This document shows, piece by piece, positions 16,129-24,806 of a stretch of 64,000 nucleotides of DNA. Location of the stretch: the NCBI GenBank assembly GCA_963750965.1, contig CAVVSK010000009.1, positions 1 through 64,000 of the forward strand, given 5' to 3'. The position numbers and the translations under genes are program-made. The notes below the pieces were generated by a model. The model ran no database searches, was not told where the DNA came from, and was given only the letters and a program-made list of their open reading frames with translations. This DNA comes from CANKHA01 sp963750965 (GTDB lineage Bacteria > Pseudomonadota > Alphaproteobacteria > Rhizobiales > Xanthobacteraceae). Each line of letters starts with the position of its first letter. Within the stretch, counting starts at the first letter, position 1.

Positions 16129-16503
16129 ATGATTAAGGCAACAAAAAAACGTAGTACGTAAAAGAGGGGTAGACCGGACACAGGCCAAGACCCCGTCACA
16201 GCTATTCGGCTTTCCAAAAATCTTCGGGCGTCGGTTGATAGGTGGACGCGCCAGCAACCTGACAAGCCGTCCCGCTCTGAAGCGATCCGCCGACTGGTAG
16301 AGCATGCTCTTGCTGGCTCAAAGCACAGGGGCAGGCGCAGCGCTAGGGCCACAGCTGGCGCTTCAGCGATGGCAGGAAATACGATTGACGAGCTTATTGA
16401 CAAGACCGCGACCGACGCCGAACAAGCACGTCGTAAGAAGCAACTTTTACAAGGGCCGAAGGAGTTCAGGAAAATGCGGCAGAAAGTTCGAAAGGCCAAG
16501 TAA
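16129..16503 (+). pseudogene. Ribbon-helix-helix DNA-binding protein with nonsense codon
   Basis: ATG 16129 reads MIKATKKRST, then TAA at 16159, then continues open for 113 codons: KRGRPDTGQDPVTAIRLSKN, RSEAIRRLVEHALAG and the tail EFRKMRQKVRKAK. The RxSEAIRRLVE helix and preceding strand are those of a CopG/Arc-type ribbon-helix-helix regulator. In relatives the stop position is usually Tyr or similar, so one base change (TAC to TAA) explains it. All else is intact. Internal restart is unlikely, since no good start precedes the DNA-binding strand. Confidence 0.75.
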
Positions 16504-16551
16504 TGCGCGGCGCGAAGCCAGCGCCCTTCGAGGCGCACCGTCCCCACCATC

Positions 16552-16833
16552 ATGGCTCCCGATAAATACACCCTCCGGCCGACAGATCTCGGCAGTCCGA
16601 AAGACGATTTCGTTTTCCGGTTTAACGGTCGCGATGTCGGCCGCGCCTATGCTGATGGCACGCCTGTAGGCCCGCGCTGGTATTGGTCCATCTACGGTAT
16701 CAACCTGCGCGGCCCGCTCCCGGAAGGCGTAGTGGTGCAGGGTCTTGCCGATGATCTCGCTGCGGCGGGGGCGGCGTTCAAAGAGAATTGGGAAAAGCTG
16801 TTAGGCGCCGGTTCGGTGAAGCCGGAAAAGTGA
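16552..16833 (+). CDS. Small conserved protein of unknown function
   Basis: 93 aa. DDFVFRFNGRDVGRAYAD then GPRWYWSIYGINLRGPLPEG and a final helix (AAGAAFKENWEKLL) are a well-known uncharacterised Bradyrhizobium pattern. Its stop overlaps the start of the next gene (TGATG at 16831-16835), so they are coupled. A truncated copy lies at about 7390-7490. Confidence 0.75.
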   Translation: MAPDKYTLRPTDLGSPKDDFVFRFNGRDVGRAYADGTPVGPRWYWSIYGINLRGPLPEGVVVQGLADDLAAAGAAFKENWEKLLGAGSVKPEK

Positions 16834-17066
16834 TGGCTAGAAAAACCGCCAAGCCTACCGACTGGAATCGCGCCTTGGCCCACCCAATCAGGCTGCGGGA
16901 CGGTGATGTTATCAGCACGATGGCGCAAGCGGCGCGCTTGATGACCGAGCGGCTGCCCAAGTCCCGGCAAGAGAAGCCTATGGCGGCCCGACGATTGGAA
17001 GCGTCGCCGTCCCGACGAATTTATCTACAAAGGGGTTGCACTCGTGAGTCGGTTAACGCACAGTAG
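16833..17066 (+). CDS. Small conserved protein, C-terminus probably altered
   Basis: 77 aa from ATG 16833, overlapping the previous stop. MARKTAKPTDWNRALAHPIR, then LRDGDVISTMAQAARLMTER and KSRQEKPM are protein-like and match a rhizobial family. After residue 50 the sequence turns basic and atypical (AARRLEASPSRRIYLQRG). A different frame there reads DDWKRRRPDEFIYKGVALVS, so a junction or frameshift at about 16980 is likely. Confidence 0.55.
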   Translation: MARKTAKPTDWNRALAHPIRLRDGDVISTMAQAARLMTERLPKSRQEKPMAARRLEASPSRRIYLQRGCTRESVNAQ

Positions 17067-17102
17067 CAGCCGAAACGCCGATCAATATTACCGCTTATGT
17101 AG

Positions 17103-17354
17103 ATGGTAGTTGCCGTCATGCGCGTTCGAACTTTGTCTCGCCCCAGCTTGAGCGAACAAAAAGTGAGGCTAATTTCGCAAAGACGCGGCCTGGATGAGGC
17201 AAACTTGATCGGCCTAGCAGAGCAGGAAACTCACAGAGGTCCCCCTGCGCCGATTTATGTAGCTTTTGCAGTAGGCGGGCTGGTTGTGACTGTAGCTTGG
17301 ATCACGCTTCTGCTTTACGGCACGTGGCGATTTATTGATTGGATTGCAGTCTAG
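17103..17354 (+). CDS. Small C-terminal-anchored membrane protein
   Basis: 83 aa from ATG 17103 (ATG 17118 possible). Basic, polar first 50 residues, then IYVAFAVGGLVVTVAWITLL and WRFIDWIAV. Its last codons overlap the stop of the convergent 39-aa gene (17351-17470) by 4 nt. Only its final codons survive in the 9.1 kb duplicate. Confidence 0.6.
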   Translation: MVVAVMRVRTLSRPSLSEQKVRLISQRRGLDEANLIGLAEQETHRGPPAPIYVAFAVGGLVVTVAWITLLLYGTWRFIDWIAV

Positions 17355-17470
17355 CCCAATCCAGCGTGCTTATTTTCAAAAGAAATTCTCCAAACCATCC
17401 ACGCGAAGAAGATCAGGCTCGGAGTATAGGCGACCATCAGCCCGAGAAAAAATGCTTGGTGAGTGTCCAT
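17351..17470 (-). CDS. 39-aa membrane peptide, copy 2
   Basis: 39 aa: MDTHQAFFLGLMVAYTPSLI then FFAWMVWRISFENKHAGLG. Pairs with the 9165-9284 copy at roughly 60% identity, with changes mostly conservative in the membrane span. GAGGTTCGAGC lies upstream of ATG 17470, weaker than in copy 1. Confidence 0.65.
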   Translation of the reverse strand: MDTHQAFFLGLMVAYTPSLIFFAWMVWRISFENKHAGLG

Positions 17471-17754
17471 GCTCGAACCTCAGTAATTATGCAAATCCCC
17501 ACAATATGAGACCTAATGGCAAAGCTTGCGGCGCGCTGCGGTGCCTTTCCACCACCAAGATTATTTTGCGACGGCATGCAAGAGCCAGGATAAAACGCCG
17601 GTGGATAATGCAGCAGGATCCCCCCGGTTCCCCGATTTAGGGGCCGCGGGGAAAGCACCGCTCGCCGGAGTGGCCCGCCCAGTTCGACAATGAATCCCAG
17701 TGCGCTTGAAGAGGCAAAAGCCGCATGGCGCAAATGCTGATCTTATCGAGCGAT

Positions 17755-17919
17755 CTAGTCGACGACTGCTGAGAGGATGTAAACGATCAACGACAACCAC
17801 GCAACCGTTAGGGCAACTCCCGAAGTAACCCACAACAACGCTAGCATCTTAGCAATCAGACCGCCTTTGCGGTCCTGATGATCGGCGGAGTCGTTGTCCG
17901 TATGCGACTTTTTTTCCAT
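17755..17919 (-). CDS. Small single-TM protein, copy 2
   Basis: 54 aa from ATG 17919. MEKKSHTDNDSADHQDRKGG then a membrane span (MLALLWVTSGVALTVAWLSL). It is the sister of 9537-9713. The stretch between this gene and 17470 (284 bp) shows no further gene, but is itself alignable with 9285-9536. Confidence 0.65.
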   Translation of the reverse strand: MEKKSHTDNDSADHQDRKGGLIAKMLALLWVTSGVALTVAWLSLIVYILSAVVD

Positions 17920-18154
17920 GGCAAGTTCTGTTGCCAAAGATCAAGCCACGGCGCTGCAGAGCACGCGATGACGAAAGGAAATCAACCTTAACCGCCAGAG
18001 TTAAGGTGGATAACGGCGCGGATTTGTGACGCTGTTACGCTTGTTACGCACTTTCCAGATGACGGGGAGGGGGAGGCTCGGTGATTTCAACGAATCTGGC
18101 TCCGTCCCGGGGTCTTCCCAAGGCCGCCAGTCGGGAAGACAAACCGCTAGAAAG

Positions 18155-18231
18155 TGGCCGTCTCGGAGGGATTCGAACCCCCAACCCCCAGATTCGAAGT
18201 CTGGTGCTCTATCCGGTTGAGCTACGAGACG
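18155..18231 (-). tRNA. tRNA-Arg(TCG)
   Basis: 77 nt including an encoded CCA. Acceptor CGTCTCG/CGAGACG, anticodon stem CCAGA/TCTGG with loop CTTCGAA (anticodon TCG, reads CGA), T-loop TTCGAAT. Its 3' end points into the accessory region at 1-18 kb, the side where integrative elements insert. Confidence 0.95.
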
Positions 18232-18396
18232 GGCAGCGCCACAAAACCACGGCACCGGCTAGCGGGTAAAGCTCCTTCCGGGGCCGCGCGGCAACGGCAA
18301 AAGACCGATTGTCTGACCGGTTAAATCGCCGTATAGCGCCCTATATCCCATCTTTGGTCTTAGACGCTTCAGAAAAAATGTCTGACGCCGCACCGA

Positions 18397-18666
18397 CGCC
18401 CGACGCTTCCCTGGTGGCAGCGCAGCGCGGCTTCGCCGCTGCGCATCGCGATCGAACGCGGCTTGGCACCGGTGGCAATCGGGTTGATCTTCGCCGGTCT
18501 GCTCGTGCTGGTGCAGGCAGCTCGGATGGACTTGCTGCAGCTCGCCACGCTGGCGGTGTGCGCGGCGATCCTCTACTTGACGAAGTTCAGCGCTTACCGA
18601 CTGCTATTCATCGTAGCCGCGGTATACGGCGCGATCGTTTACGCCGGCTACGCTGGCGCCGCCTGA
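18397..18666 (+). pseudogene. Chromate transporter (ChrA) C-terminal relic
   Basis: The frame ending at 18666 reads LPWWQRSAASPLRIAIERGL, then APVAIGLIFAGLLVLVQAAR and a further two hydrophobic segments. This is the last part of a ChrA-type transporter (a CHR domain), where WQR-RxxxxxRxAxxGLAPxxIGL is typical. The N-terminal half and start are missing. The ATG at 18463 would give a 67-aa three-span product, but no ribosome site supports it. Confidence 0.6.
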
Positions 18667-18680
18667 GAGTGCCAACCCGA

Positions 18681-19658
18681 TCAGGATGAGGGCACCGCGA
18701 TTTGGTTCGGCTGTCGATTTCCCAGCCACGTGCGTCGCCGTGCGTAGGCGTCCACGACGGCGGTGGCTGCCGCCCAGGCCAGTAACGCCACGGGAATCCC
18801 GGCGATCACGTCCACAAGATAGTGGCTGCCCTCGATCGGTATGGCAATTAGCATCAGACTGTTCAGTACCAGGCTTACCCAACGCAGATAGGGAACATTC
18901 CAAAAGCCGAGCAGCAGCAGGGCGGCCGTGACAGTATGGAAGCTCGGAAAGGTCACGAGACCTTGGGCGCTACCGAGTTCTACCACGCGCATGGCGCCGG
19001 ATCGGAGCGCCAGCGCCTGCATCTCAAATTCGCGCGGCACCGCCAGGTTGATGTGAGGATGATCGCTGGGCGTAATCCCAAGATACGCAAGCGGGCTGAT
19101 TGCCGGCATGAAGCCCGCGATGACGACAGTCAGGATCGCGCCGAAGCCAAAAGCCAGCAGCAGGATATCGAGCCGCCGGTAGTCGCGGACGGCGACCAGC
19201 GCGATCAACACCAGCGCCAGCTGCGGCCACATCGAGTGATAGGCGAGCACGAGCAGCAAATTCACTCTCGGATGAGCATCGAGGACAGCGAGCCAATATC
19301 GCCAGTCGAACCCGATGGCCTCATCCCAGGCAAGGAAGGCCGCATCCCAGAGCGGACGAGCAAGACTTGTGGCCGAATAGGAAAGACTGCCAAGAAGGAA
19401 GCTCAGCAGGAACAATTCGACGGCGGCGCGGAACAGCCGCGCAATGCGATCGTCTGGTCGCCTGACGGTGTAAAAGGCCGACAAGCCAAGGGCGGCGATC
19501 ACGATGAGAATGACCGCGGCGATGTCGTAGAGCTGGAATTTGATGCCCGCGCCAAGCTTTGCCAATGTGTCCGCGATGGCGCAGGCCAGAATTAGAAGCC
19601 AAATCGGCTTGGCTGCGCCGAATCCCGGCGACGTCGGCTGTTCGCTGCCACGATCCAT
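18681..19658 (-). CDS. PAP2-superfamily membrane phosphatase/phosphotransferase
   Basis: 325 aa from ATG 19658 (19688 possible). About eight membrane spans. The PAP2 catalytic signature is present: FPSFHTVTAA (motif 2, catalytic His) and IEGSHYLVDVIAG (motif 3, His and Asp). The layout, with a long hydrophobic N-terminal half, resembles the PAP2_3/Aur1-like branch, which act on phosphatidic acid, lipid diphosphates or inositol lipids in the inner membrane. The substrate is not evident. It is convergent with the ChrA relic. Confidence 0.85.
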   Translation of the reverse strand: MDRGSEQPTSPGFGAAKPIWLLILACAIADTLAKLGAGIKFQLYDIAAVILIVIAALGLSAFYTVRRPDDRIARLFRAAVELFLLSFLLGSLSYSATSLARPLWDAAFLAWDEAIGFDWRYWLAVLDAHPRVNLLLVLAYHSMWPQLALVLIALVAVRDYRRLDILLLAFGFGAILTVVIAGFMPAISPLAYLGITPSDHPHINLAVPREFEMQALALRSGAMRVVELGSAQGLVTFPSFHTVTAALLLLGFWNVPYLRWVSLVLNSLMLIAIPIEGSHYLVDVIAGIPVALLAWAAATAVVDAYARRRTWLGNRQPNQIAVPSS

Positions 19659-19909
19659 TCCTGAAAAGATTCCTTGGCCGGGCAGCAATCTGCCGCTGCA
19701 TGCTTTACCGCCGGACCGTTAATTAACGGTTGCCCGTATCGTGAACATTTTGGCGCATGCGGGGCAAAAAACGTTGGCGGTTCCACCGCTTACAGTAATG
19801 GGGAGCCAAGGCTGCCACTTCTCGGCATTGAAAGTAACTAAACATAAAAAAGGAGGCGCTATCATTGTCCAACGGAAATTTCACACGAGATTGTTGAATC
19901 GACTTCCTT

Positions 19910-21355
19910 ATGACTCTGAACCGCGGCCTTGGGTTGACGCTCCTTGTGGGTATTAGCTCATTTTTCCTGAGTTTCGGCATTCTGCTCGTCGTGGCAGGTG
20001 ACCGTCTCGGCAATTTCCTCGGTCAGATTTCTCCGACTTTTCTCGTCGCCATATTTGCGGCCTCAGCCGCCGGCTTTGCCATGAGCACCGCCGTTATCCT
20101 GTCTCTGGTTGAGGAAAAGAAGCAGATGCGCACGGCAATCGACGCCATGTCGCAGGGCGTTTGCATGTTCGATGCTTCAGAACGGCTGGTCATCTGCAAC
20201 TCGAGATATTACGAAATGTATGGCCTAACGCCCGAAGATGCGCGGCCGGGATCCACATTGTCGCAGGTGCTGGCGCGACGCGTGGCGAAAGGCACCTTTT
20301 CGCGAGATCCTGTTCAATATCGGCAGGAACTGGTCAGCCACGTTAAAAACGGGGAGACCACCACGCATGAGGTGACGCCTTCGGAAGGAAGACAATTGCT
20401 GGTGATGAATCATCCGGTGGCTGGCGGCGGATGGGTGGGAACGCATCAGGACATCACTGCCCTGCGGAAAGCTGAGCAGGAACGCACTGTCATGCAGGAG
20501 CAGGAGGAGCGCCGCGCGGTAATGGAAAGCGCCATCGTCGCCTTCCGCGAGCACTCGAGTTCTCTGCTGAAGATGGTTTCCGACAGCGCAAGCGGTGTGC
20601 GCTCGACCGCCGTTGGCCTTTTTGAGGCCTTTGGCCATGCGTCCCAGCATTCTGGAAACGCGTTAAAGATGTCGAACCAAGCTTCGTTCAACGTAGGAAA
20701 AGCGGAATCTGCGGCGAACGAACTGTGGGCTTCCATCAAGGAAATCGGACAACGGCTTGATCAGACGGCTGAAGTGGTGCGATCCGCTGCCAAAGAAGCG
20801 AAGGTGACCAACCAGGACATCGACGAGCTGGCGCATTCCGCGCAGAACGTTGGCGACGTCATCAAGCTGATCCACAATATCGCGGGCCAAACCAATCTGC
20901 TTGCGCTGAACGCAACAATTGAGGCGGCGCGCGCTGGTGAGGCGGGGCGGGGCTTTGCCGTGGTGGCTTCCGAAGTCAAGTCGCTTGCCGTGCAGACAGC
21001 CAAGGCGACCGAGGATATTTCCAGCCAGATCACCAATATGCAGAACTCCACCAGCAAAGCGGTTGAGGCCATCAAGCTGATCGCCAGCCGCATGCAGGAC
21101 ATTGATGAGCTTTCGAACGCCGTTGCCGAATCGGTACAGCAGCAGGACGCGGCGACCGCCGAGATTCTGAGGAATGTGGCGAGCGCCGCTGAGAGCGCGA
21201 AATTGGCCGTAACAGGATTGACCGAGGTCGCTACGGCCACCACGCAAACTCAAGACGCGTCACAGATCGTGCTGGGCGCATCTGAGTCGGTGCAAAATAC
21301 CATCAACAAGCTTCGTGGCGAGGTCGAAACCTTTCTCGCCAAGGTGGCGGGCTAG
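19910..21355 (+). CDS. PAS-containing methyl-accepting chemotaxis protein
   Basis: 481 aa. Two membrane spans (about 7-29 and 43-67) are joined by only a short loop, so there is no large periplasmic sensor. A cytoplasmic PAS domain follows (about 75-185: IDAMSQGVCMFDASERLVIC, WVGTHQDIT). Then comes the MCP signalling domain (about 250-478) with hairpin tip IAGQTNLLALNATIEAARAG at about 324. The PAS domain suggests sensing of an internal signal such as redox state or oxygen. No che genes are adjacent. Confidence 0.9.
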   Translation: MTLNRGLGLTLLVGISSFFLSFGILLVVAGDRLGNFLGQISPTFLVAIFAASAAGFAMSTAVILSLVEEKKQMRTAIDAMSQGVCMFDASERLVICNSRYYEMYGLTPEDARPGSTLSQVLARRVAKGTFSRDPVQYRQELVSHVKNGETTTHEVTPSEGRQLLVMNHPVAGGGWVGTHQDITALRKAEQERTVMQEQEERRAVMESAIVAFREHSSSLLKMVSDSASGVRSTAVGLFEAFGHASQHSGNALKMSNQASFNVGKAESAANELWASIKEIGQRLDQTAEVVRSAAKEAKVTNQDIDELAHSAQNVGDVIKLIHNIAGQTNLLALNATIEAARAGEAGRGFAVVASEVKSLAVQTAKATEDISSQITNMQNSTSKAVEAIKLIASRMQDIDELSNAVAESVQQQDAATAEILRNVASAAESAKLAVTGLTEVATATTQTQDASQIVLGASESVQNTINKLRGEVETFLAKVAG

Positions 21356-21391
21356 CTGCGCAACGGCAGATCAGGCCGGAGCCGCCGTGAG

Positions 21392-21661
21392 TTACTGCCC
21401 CGAACGGACGCGTTCGATGAAGGAGCGACGTTCTTCTTTTTCAAGTGTCTTCCAGTCGAGATTGGCCTTCTTGGCTTCCCGCCTAGCGAGCACGTTGACA
21501 GCCTTTGCACGATCCTCTTCGGTCGCCTGCCCGTGAGCAGAGCGTAACTCGGCTGACTTCTCGTCTCGCGACAGTTCTTCCCATTTTTTGCCGCGGCTCG
21601 TGGCCAGTCGCTTTGCGGCGACGCGGTTAGCCTCTTTCTCTATGTCCTGTTGATTTTTCAT
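21392..21661 (-). CDS. Small charged helical protein
   Basis: 89 aa, highly charged: NQQDIEKEANRVAAKRLATS, GKKWEELSRDEKSAELRSAH, then RREAKKANLDWKTLEKEERR. Nearly all helical, with no membrane span. GAGGAAGCAAAAC precedes the ATG. Convergent with the MCP gene; function unknown. Confidence 0.7.
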   Translation of the reverse strand: MKNQQDIEKEANRVAAKRLATSRGKKWEELSRDEKSAELRSAHGQATEEDRAKAVNVLARREAKKANLDWKTLEKEERRSFIERVRSGQ

Positions 21662-22152
21662 GTTTTGCTTCCTCGTGCTGGCATCACTAGCTCGCGACCC
21701 CTAATCGGGGTCCGTCAAAGTTCGATTTCACCGCCCACCGGGCCTGTGCGGCTCCGCTCTCGCTGCGCCTCAGATCGCGCATCGCCCGCGAAAGGTTCGG
21801 CGCGGAAACATTCTGCACACGGCGGTCGCGACTGCCATACCTGCTAAGCAACTTCTTTGGCATCCTCGCTGTCATGCCTGAGGCTGGGTTTCAGGTCCCG
21901 CGAGGGATCGATGTGGCCCTCAGGCTTACACATGGCCGACGCGCCTCTGCATGCCCGTTTCCGCATGGAGTGAGCTCGCCGTCTGCGCACCTTGTCGCGC
22001 ATGCGCAAAATTCTGGCAAGCCATAACAAGACGCTCCTGAGAAGGGCGGGTTATCTGCCATCGCTGGCACGAGACCGCGCGCCAAATAACATCGCAGCGG
22101 AATTGCCGGATCTTGCAAAGCGAAAAGTGATCCGTAGCGACGAAGGGACGTC
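21662..22152. other. Long intergenic stretch, no firm gene
   Basis: A minus-strand frame from ATG 21966 to 21844 (40 aa, ending HIDPSRDLKPSLRHDSEDAK) is mildly protein-like but lacks a ribosome site. Nothing else convincing is seen. The last 60 bases probably hold the promoter of the response regulator. Confidence 0.35.
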
Positions 22153-22536
22153 ATGAATTTTTCCAAAAAAAAACTTATAGCAGTTATCGACGACGATGCC
22201 GGCCTGCGGAAGTCGCTGAAAGCACTTTTGGAAGCATTGGAATATGAAGTTGAAACGTTTGACTCGGCCGAGGCATTTCTTAGCGCCGCTCCGAGGAGCA
22301 TTGCGATCTGCCTCGTCCTTGACATAGAGCTCGGGCTTACTTCCGGCATTGAACTGGCGCGCCAACTGGCAGCGGAGGGTTTCAAATACCCGATCATATT
22401 CATCACTGGGCGCGACCATGACGATGTCCGGAGCCGAGCCAGGCGCGCTGGGGGCGTCGCATTCTTGCTCAAGCCGTTTCCGGCAAGGCAGTTGCATCAC
22501 GCCATCCTCAAGGCCACGGAAAACGCGTGGACGTGA
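22153..22536 (+). CDS. Single-domain response regulator (FixJ-type receiver)
   Basis: 127 aa and only a receiver domain. Acidic pocket D13/D14, phosphoacceptor D57 (LVLDIEL), T85 (FITG) and K107 (LLKPF) are all present. The sequence is closest to the receiver half of FixJ/NarL proteins (PFPARQLHHAI helix), without an output domain. It would pass phosphate to a partner or act by protein binding. No histidine kinase is adjacent. Confidence 0.9.
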   Translation: MNFSKKKLIAVIDDDAGLRKSLKALLEALEYEVETFDSAEAFLSAAPRSIAICLVLDIELGLTSGIELARQLAAEGFKYPIIFITGRDHDDVRSRARRAGGVAFLLKPFPARQLHHAILKATENAWT

Positions 22537-22612
22537 GTAAGTTCTAGAGGTTCTAGCTGGCGGAGCTCCTTTGGCTACCAAAAGGACCCCGCGGAAGCCT
22601 CTTAATTTAGGA

Positions 22613-22722
<110 letters not shown>

Positions 22723-22953
22723 CCGACAGCGCTCCGCGTCGGCGCCCGGCAACCGTGGACAGGCAGGGGGTTGATGAACGAGGCGGGGGCGCGGGACGAC
22801 CGGCCGCGAGCGGAGTGGGAGCTCCACAACATGCGAAAGATACTCGGTACAGAACAGCGCCCCCAGCGAGGCTATAGCCACTTTCGCTGGTCTTGTGGAG
22901 TGGGTGCGGCAAGACCCCAGGAGCCGCGCCCATTGCTCTGGTGCAAGTGCTGC

Positions 22954-23272
22954 TTAGGACAGGTTTAGGAATTGCCGGATCGCTGTGACGTTGGCTTCCG
23001 CTTCCTGCTTGTTTGCAGCCGGAAATGCCCATCCCTCTCCGGTGCTGAGGACCAGCATCGTGTGCCAGATTTCGACGCCGGACGCCCGATCCACAGACCA
23101 TGTCAGCGTTAACGTCCGAAATTTGAGATAGGGAGCGCTTCCGAAGGCTTAAAGCCGCCAGATCACCAACTTACGCTGAAAAATAGCCTGGCCCGTTTTG
23201 TTTATCAAGCGTCAGCGTACTGGATCCTGATTTTAACACGAGACGGTTCTGGGTGCTCTCGATGACAGGCAT
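22954..23272 (-). pseudogene. Decayed small conserved protein
   Basis: ATG 23272 begins PVIESTQNRLVLKSGSSTLT, a recognisable start of a rhizobial protein family. Its other half is in another frame: VDRASGVEIWHTMLVLSTGE then KQEAEANVTAIRQFLNLS, stopping at 22954. Between them the reading frame changes at least twice (pieces QRKLVIWRL and SQISDVNADMV in different frames). Several lesions in about 105 codons argue for real decay. Confidence 0.65.
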
Positions 23273-23314
23273 GGTGTAACCCTTAGGATCGAGTTACTTC
23301 GTGGCGCGCAGTGC

Positions 23315-23533
23315 TTAAATCATCCAAATTACTGCCCTGAGCATCATCGTGGCTCCGAGCACAAATGCGCAGAAATATGCCATCCAATACATTAACTGTG
23401 TGATCCAGTTTCGGAAGACGGTCCGGCCTGATCTGAGGGCCGCAACTTCCCTCGCCGCCATGCCCGAGCCAATGGCAAGAAGAGCCAAGCCCAATCCGCC
23501 AACCAACAAAATGTTTATGTCTAAATAGGCCAT
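23315..23533 (-). CDS. Small two-span membrane protein
   Basis: 72 aa from ATG 23533 (GAAGG upstream). Two hydrophobic segments, INILLVGGLGLALLAIGSGM and WMAYFCAFVLGATMMLRAVI, flank a basic loop (AREVAALRSGRTVFRN). It sits in the 1.9 kb between the two tRNA-Thr genes. Function unknown. Confidence 0.6.
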   Translation of the reverse strand: MAYLDINILLVGGLGLALLAIGSGMAAREVAALRSGRTVFRNWITQLMYWMAYFCAFVLGATMMLRAVIWMI

Positions 23534-23607
23534 GACCTTCTGCTTTAAAATTGGTCGGGCCTTCGTCGGCATTCAGCAGTATTCGCGATCGCCGTTCCAA
23601 TGGACGG

Positions 23608-23832
23608 CTATCCGTTAGAGACCATCCTCACCAAGCCTAAGAACGTCGCACCCAATCCGACAACCGAACCCAAAGTTATTGCAACGGCGATGTAGGGCGC
23701 TATCGCGGCACTAACAGATGGCGTTGCCGTCTCTTCGGCATGCAGAACCAAAGCACCACACCGGCTGCCGATAACACCAAAATACCTTCCAACAATAAAT
23801 CCATGTGGTGCCCGCCTGCGGGAATGCCGCAC
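23608..23832 (-). CDS. Possible small membrane protein, frame uncertain
   Basis: The 74-aa frame has a membrane span near its end (YIAVAITLGSVVGLGATFLG). An overlapping frame from ATG 23803 reads MDLLLEGILVLSAAGVVLWF, a better start. The two probably belong to one gene split by a frameshift near 23740. Confidence 0.35.
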   Translation of the reverse strand: MRHSRRRAPHGFIVGRYFGVIGSRCGALVLHAEETATPSVSAAIAPYIAVAITLGSVVGLGATFLGLVRMVSNG

Positions 23833-24070
23833 TACTCGATCGATCTCGTGTTAAGGTAACTGGTCAAAAGACCCAAAAGAAAAAATCCTGCCAACACGCC
23901 GACGGCAAGGATGGTAGCCCAATCCGGACCTTTTCGTGGTTTCATTGCCTCGTCACGATTGCAACCGGCCCTAACCTAATCGACACGGGGCGAGGGGCTA
24001 AGCGACCAATAGCCGCGTGCCAACGATCCGTTGGGCGTTTTATTGTGTTCGTCAAGATACGAGGCCGCCA

Positions 24071-24262
24071 ATGACTATAATCATAGGCTTGGCTTGTGCT
24101 GTGCTGGCTGTGACGGCGTTCATTTATTCACTGCCCCGCGGCGGTAAGCACGCGTTTTTCGTAGGCACCGAATGGGAGGCATATGCGGTGGTTGCGATGA
24201 TCAGCCTTCTCGCGGTGGGTCTTGTCATGACGGTTGTTGGCATCACTGACTGGGCACAGTAA
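24071..24262 (+). CDS. Small two-span membrane protein
   Basis: 63 aa from ATG 24071, GAGG 7 nt upstream. TIIIGLACAVLAVTAFIYSL and VVAMISLLAVGLVMTVVGIT are two spans joined by a 22-residue polar loop. Located between the tRNA-Thr copies. Function unknown. Confidence 0.6.
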   Translation: MTIIIGLACAVLAVTAFIYSLPRGGKHAFFVGTEWEAYAVVAMISLLAVGLVMTVVGITDWAQ

Positions 24263-24295
24263 GCGGAGCCGTAAGCTCGGCACTGGAGAGTGCTT

Positions 24296-24504
24296 ATGGC
24301 GACTTGCGATTATTGCGGCCTTGAGGCTGATGTAGCGATCACCAGCGACAACAAGCACACCTAAACCTACCCCGAATTGGAATGCCGGTTCTTTCAGGAG
24401 CGGGCGAGCACGCCGGGCGGTTACAAATGTTTCACAAGGTTGATTGCCCCCAACTTGCAAAAGCTGTGGATGAGGAGGTTGCCGAACTCCGGGCGGATGA
24501 CTGA
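24296..24504 (+). pseudogene. Broken small zinc-finger-like protein
   Basis: GGAGAG precedes ATG 24296: MATCDYCGLEADVAITSDNK, then TAA at 24362. The frame then continues TYPELECRFFQERASTPGGY. The end, CPQLAKAVDEEVAELRADD, is in a shifted frame. A nonsense codon plus a frameshift show it is dead. The CxxC and later Cys residues suggest a metal site in the ancestor. Confidence 0.5.
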
Positions 24505-24605
24505 CGCGCAAGCCGGGGGCTAAAACTGGGGGCAACATCTTATCTTCCCATGATCTTCCCAATGGCTTGGCTGGGAAGATGAAAAGAAAGAAACCTTTGA
24601 TTTTG

Positions 24606-24715
<110 letters not shown>

Positions 24716-24806
24716 GCGCCTGTTATTACTTCGCCCGATTGCGCTCCGCCAGAGCTACCAGCGCGTATGCCTGGGAAAAGCAGCCGCCTCGCCAGGGGGT
24801 GAAAGA

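Noticed and set aside
1..18000. CRISPR array or tandem repeat array
   Set aside because: Repeats found are dispersed pairs of genes or leaders; no regularly spaced short repeats were seen.
18463..18666. Stand-alone 67-aa membrane gene
   Set aside because: The frame is open further upstream and matches the end of ChrA, and no ribosome site supports the internal ATG.
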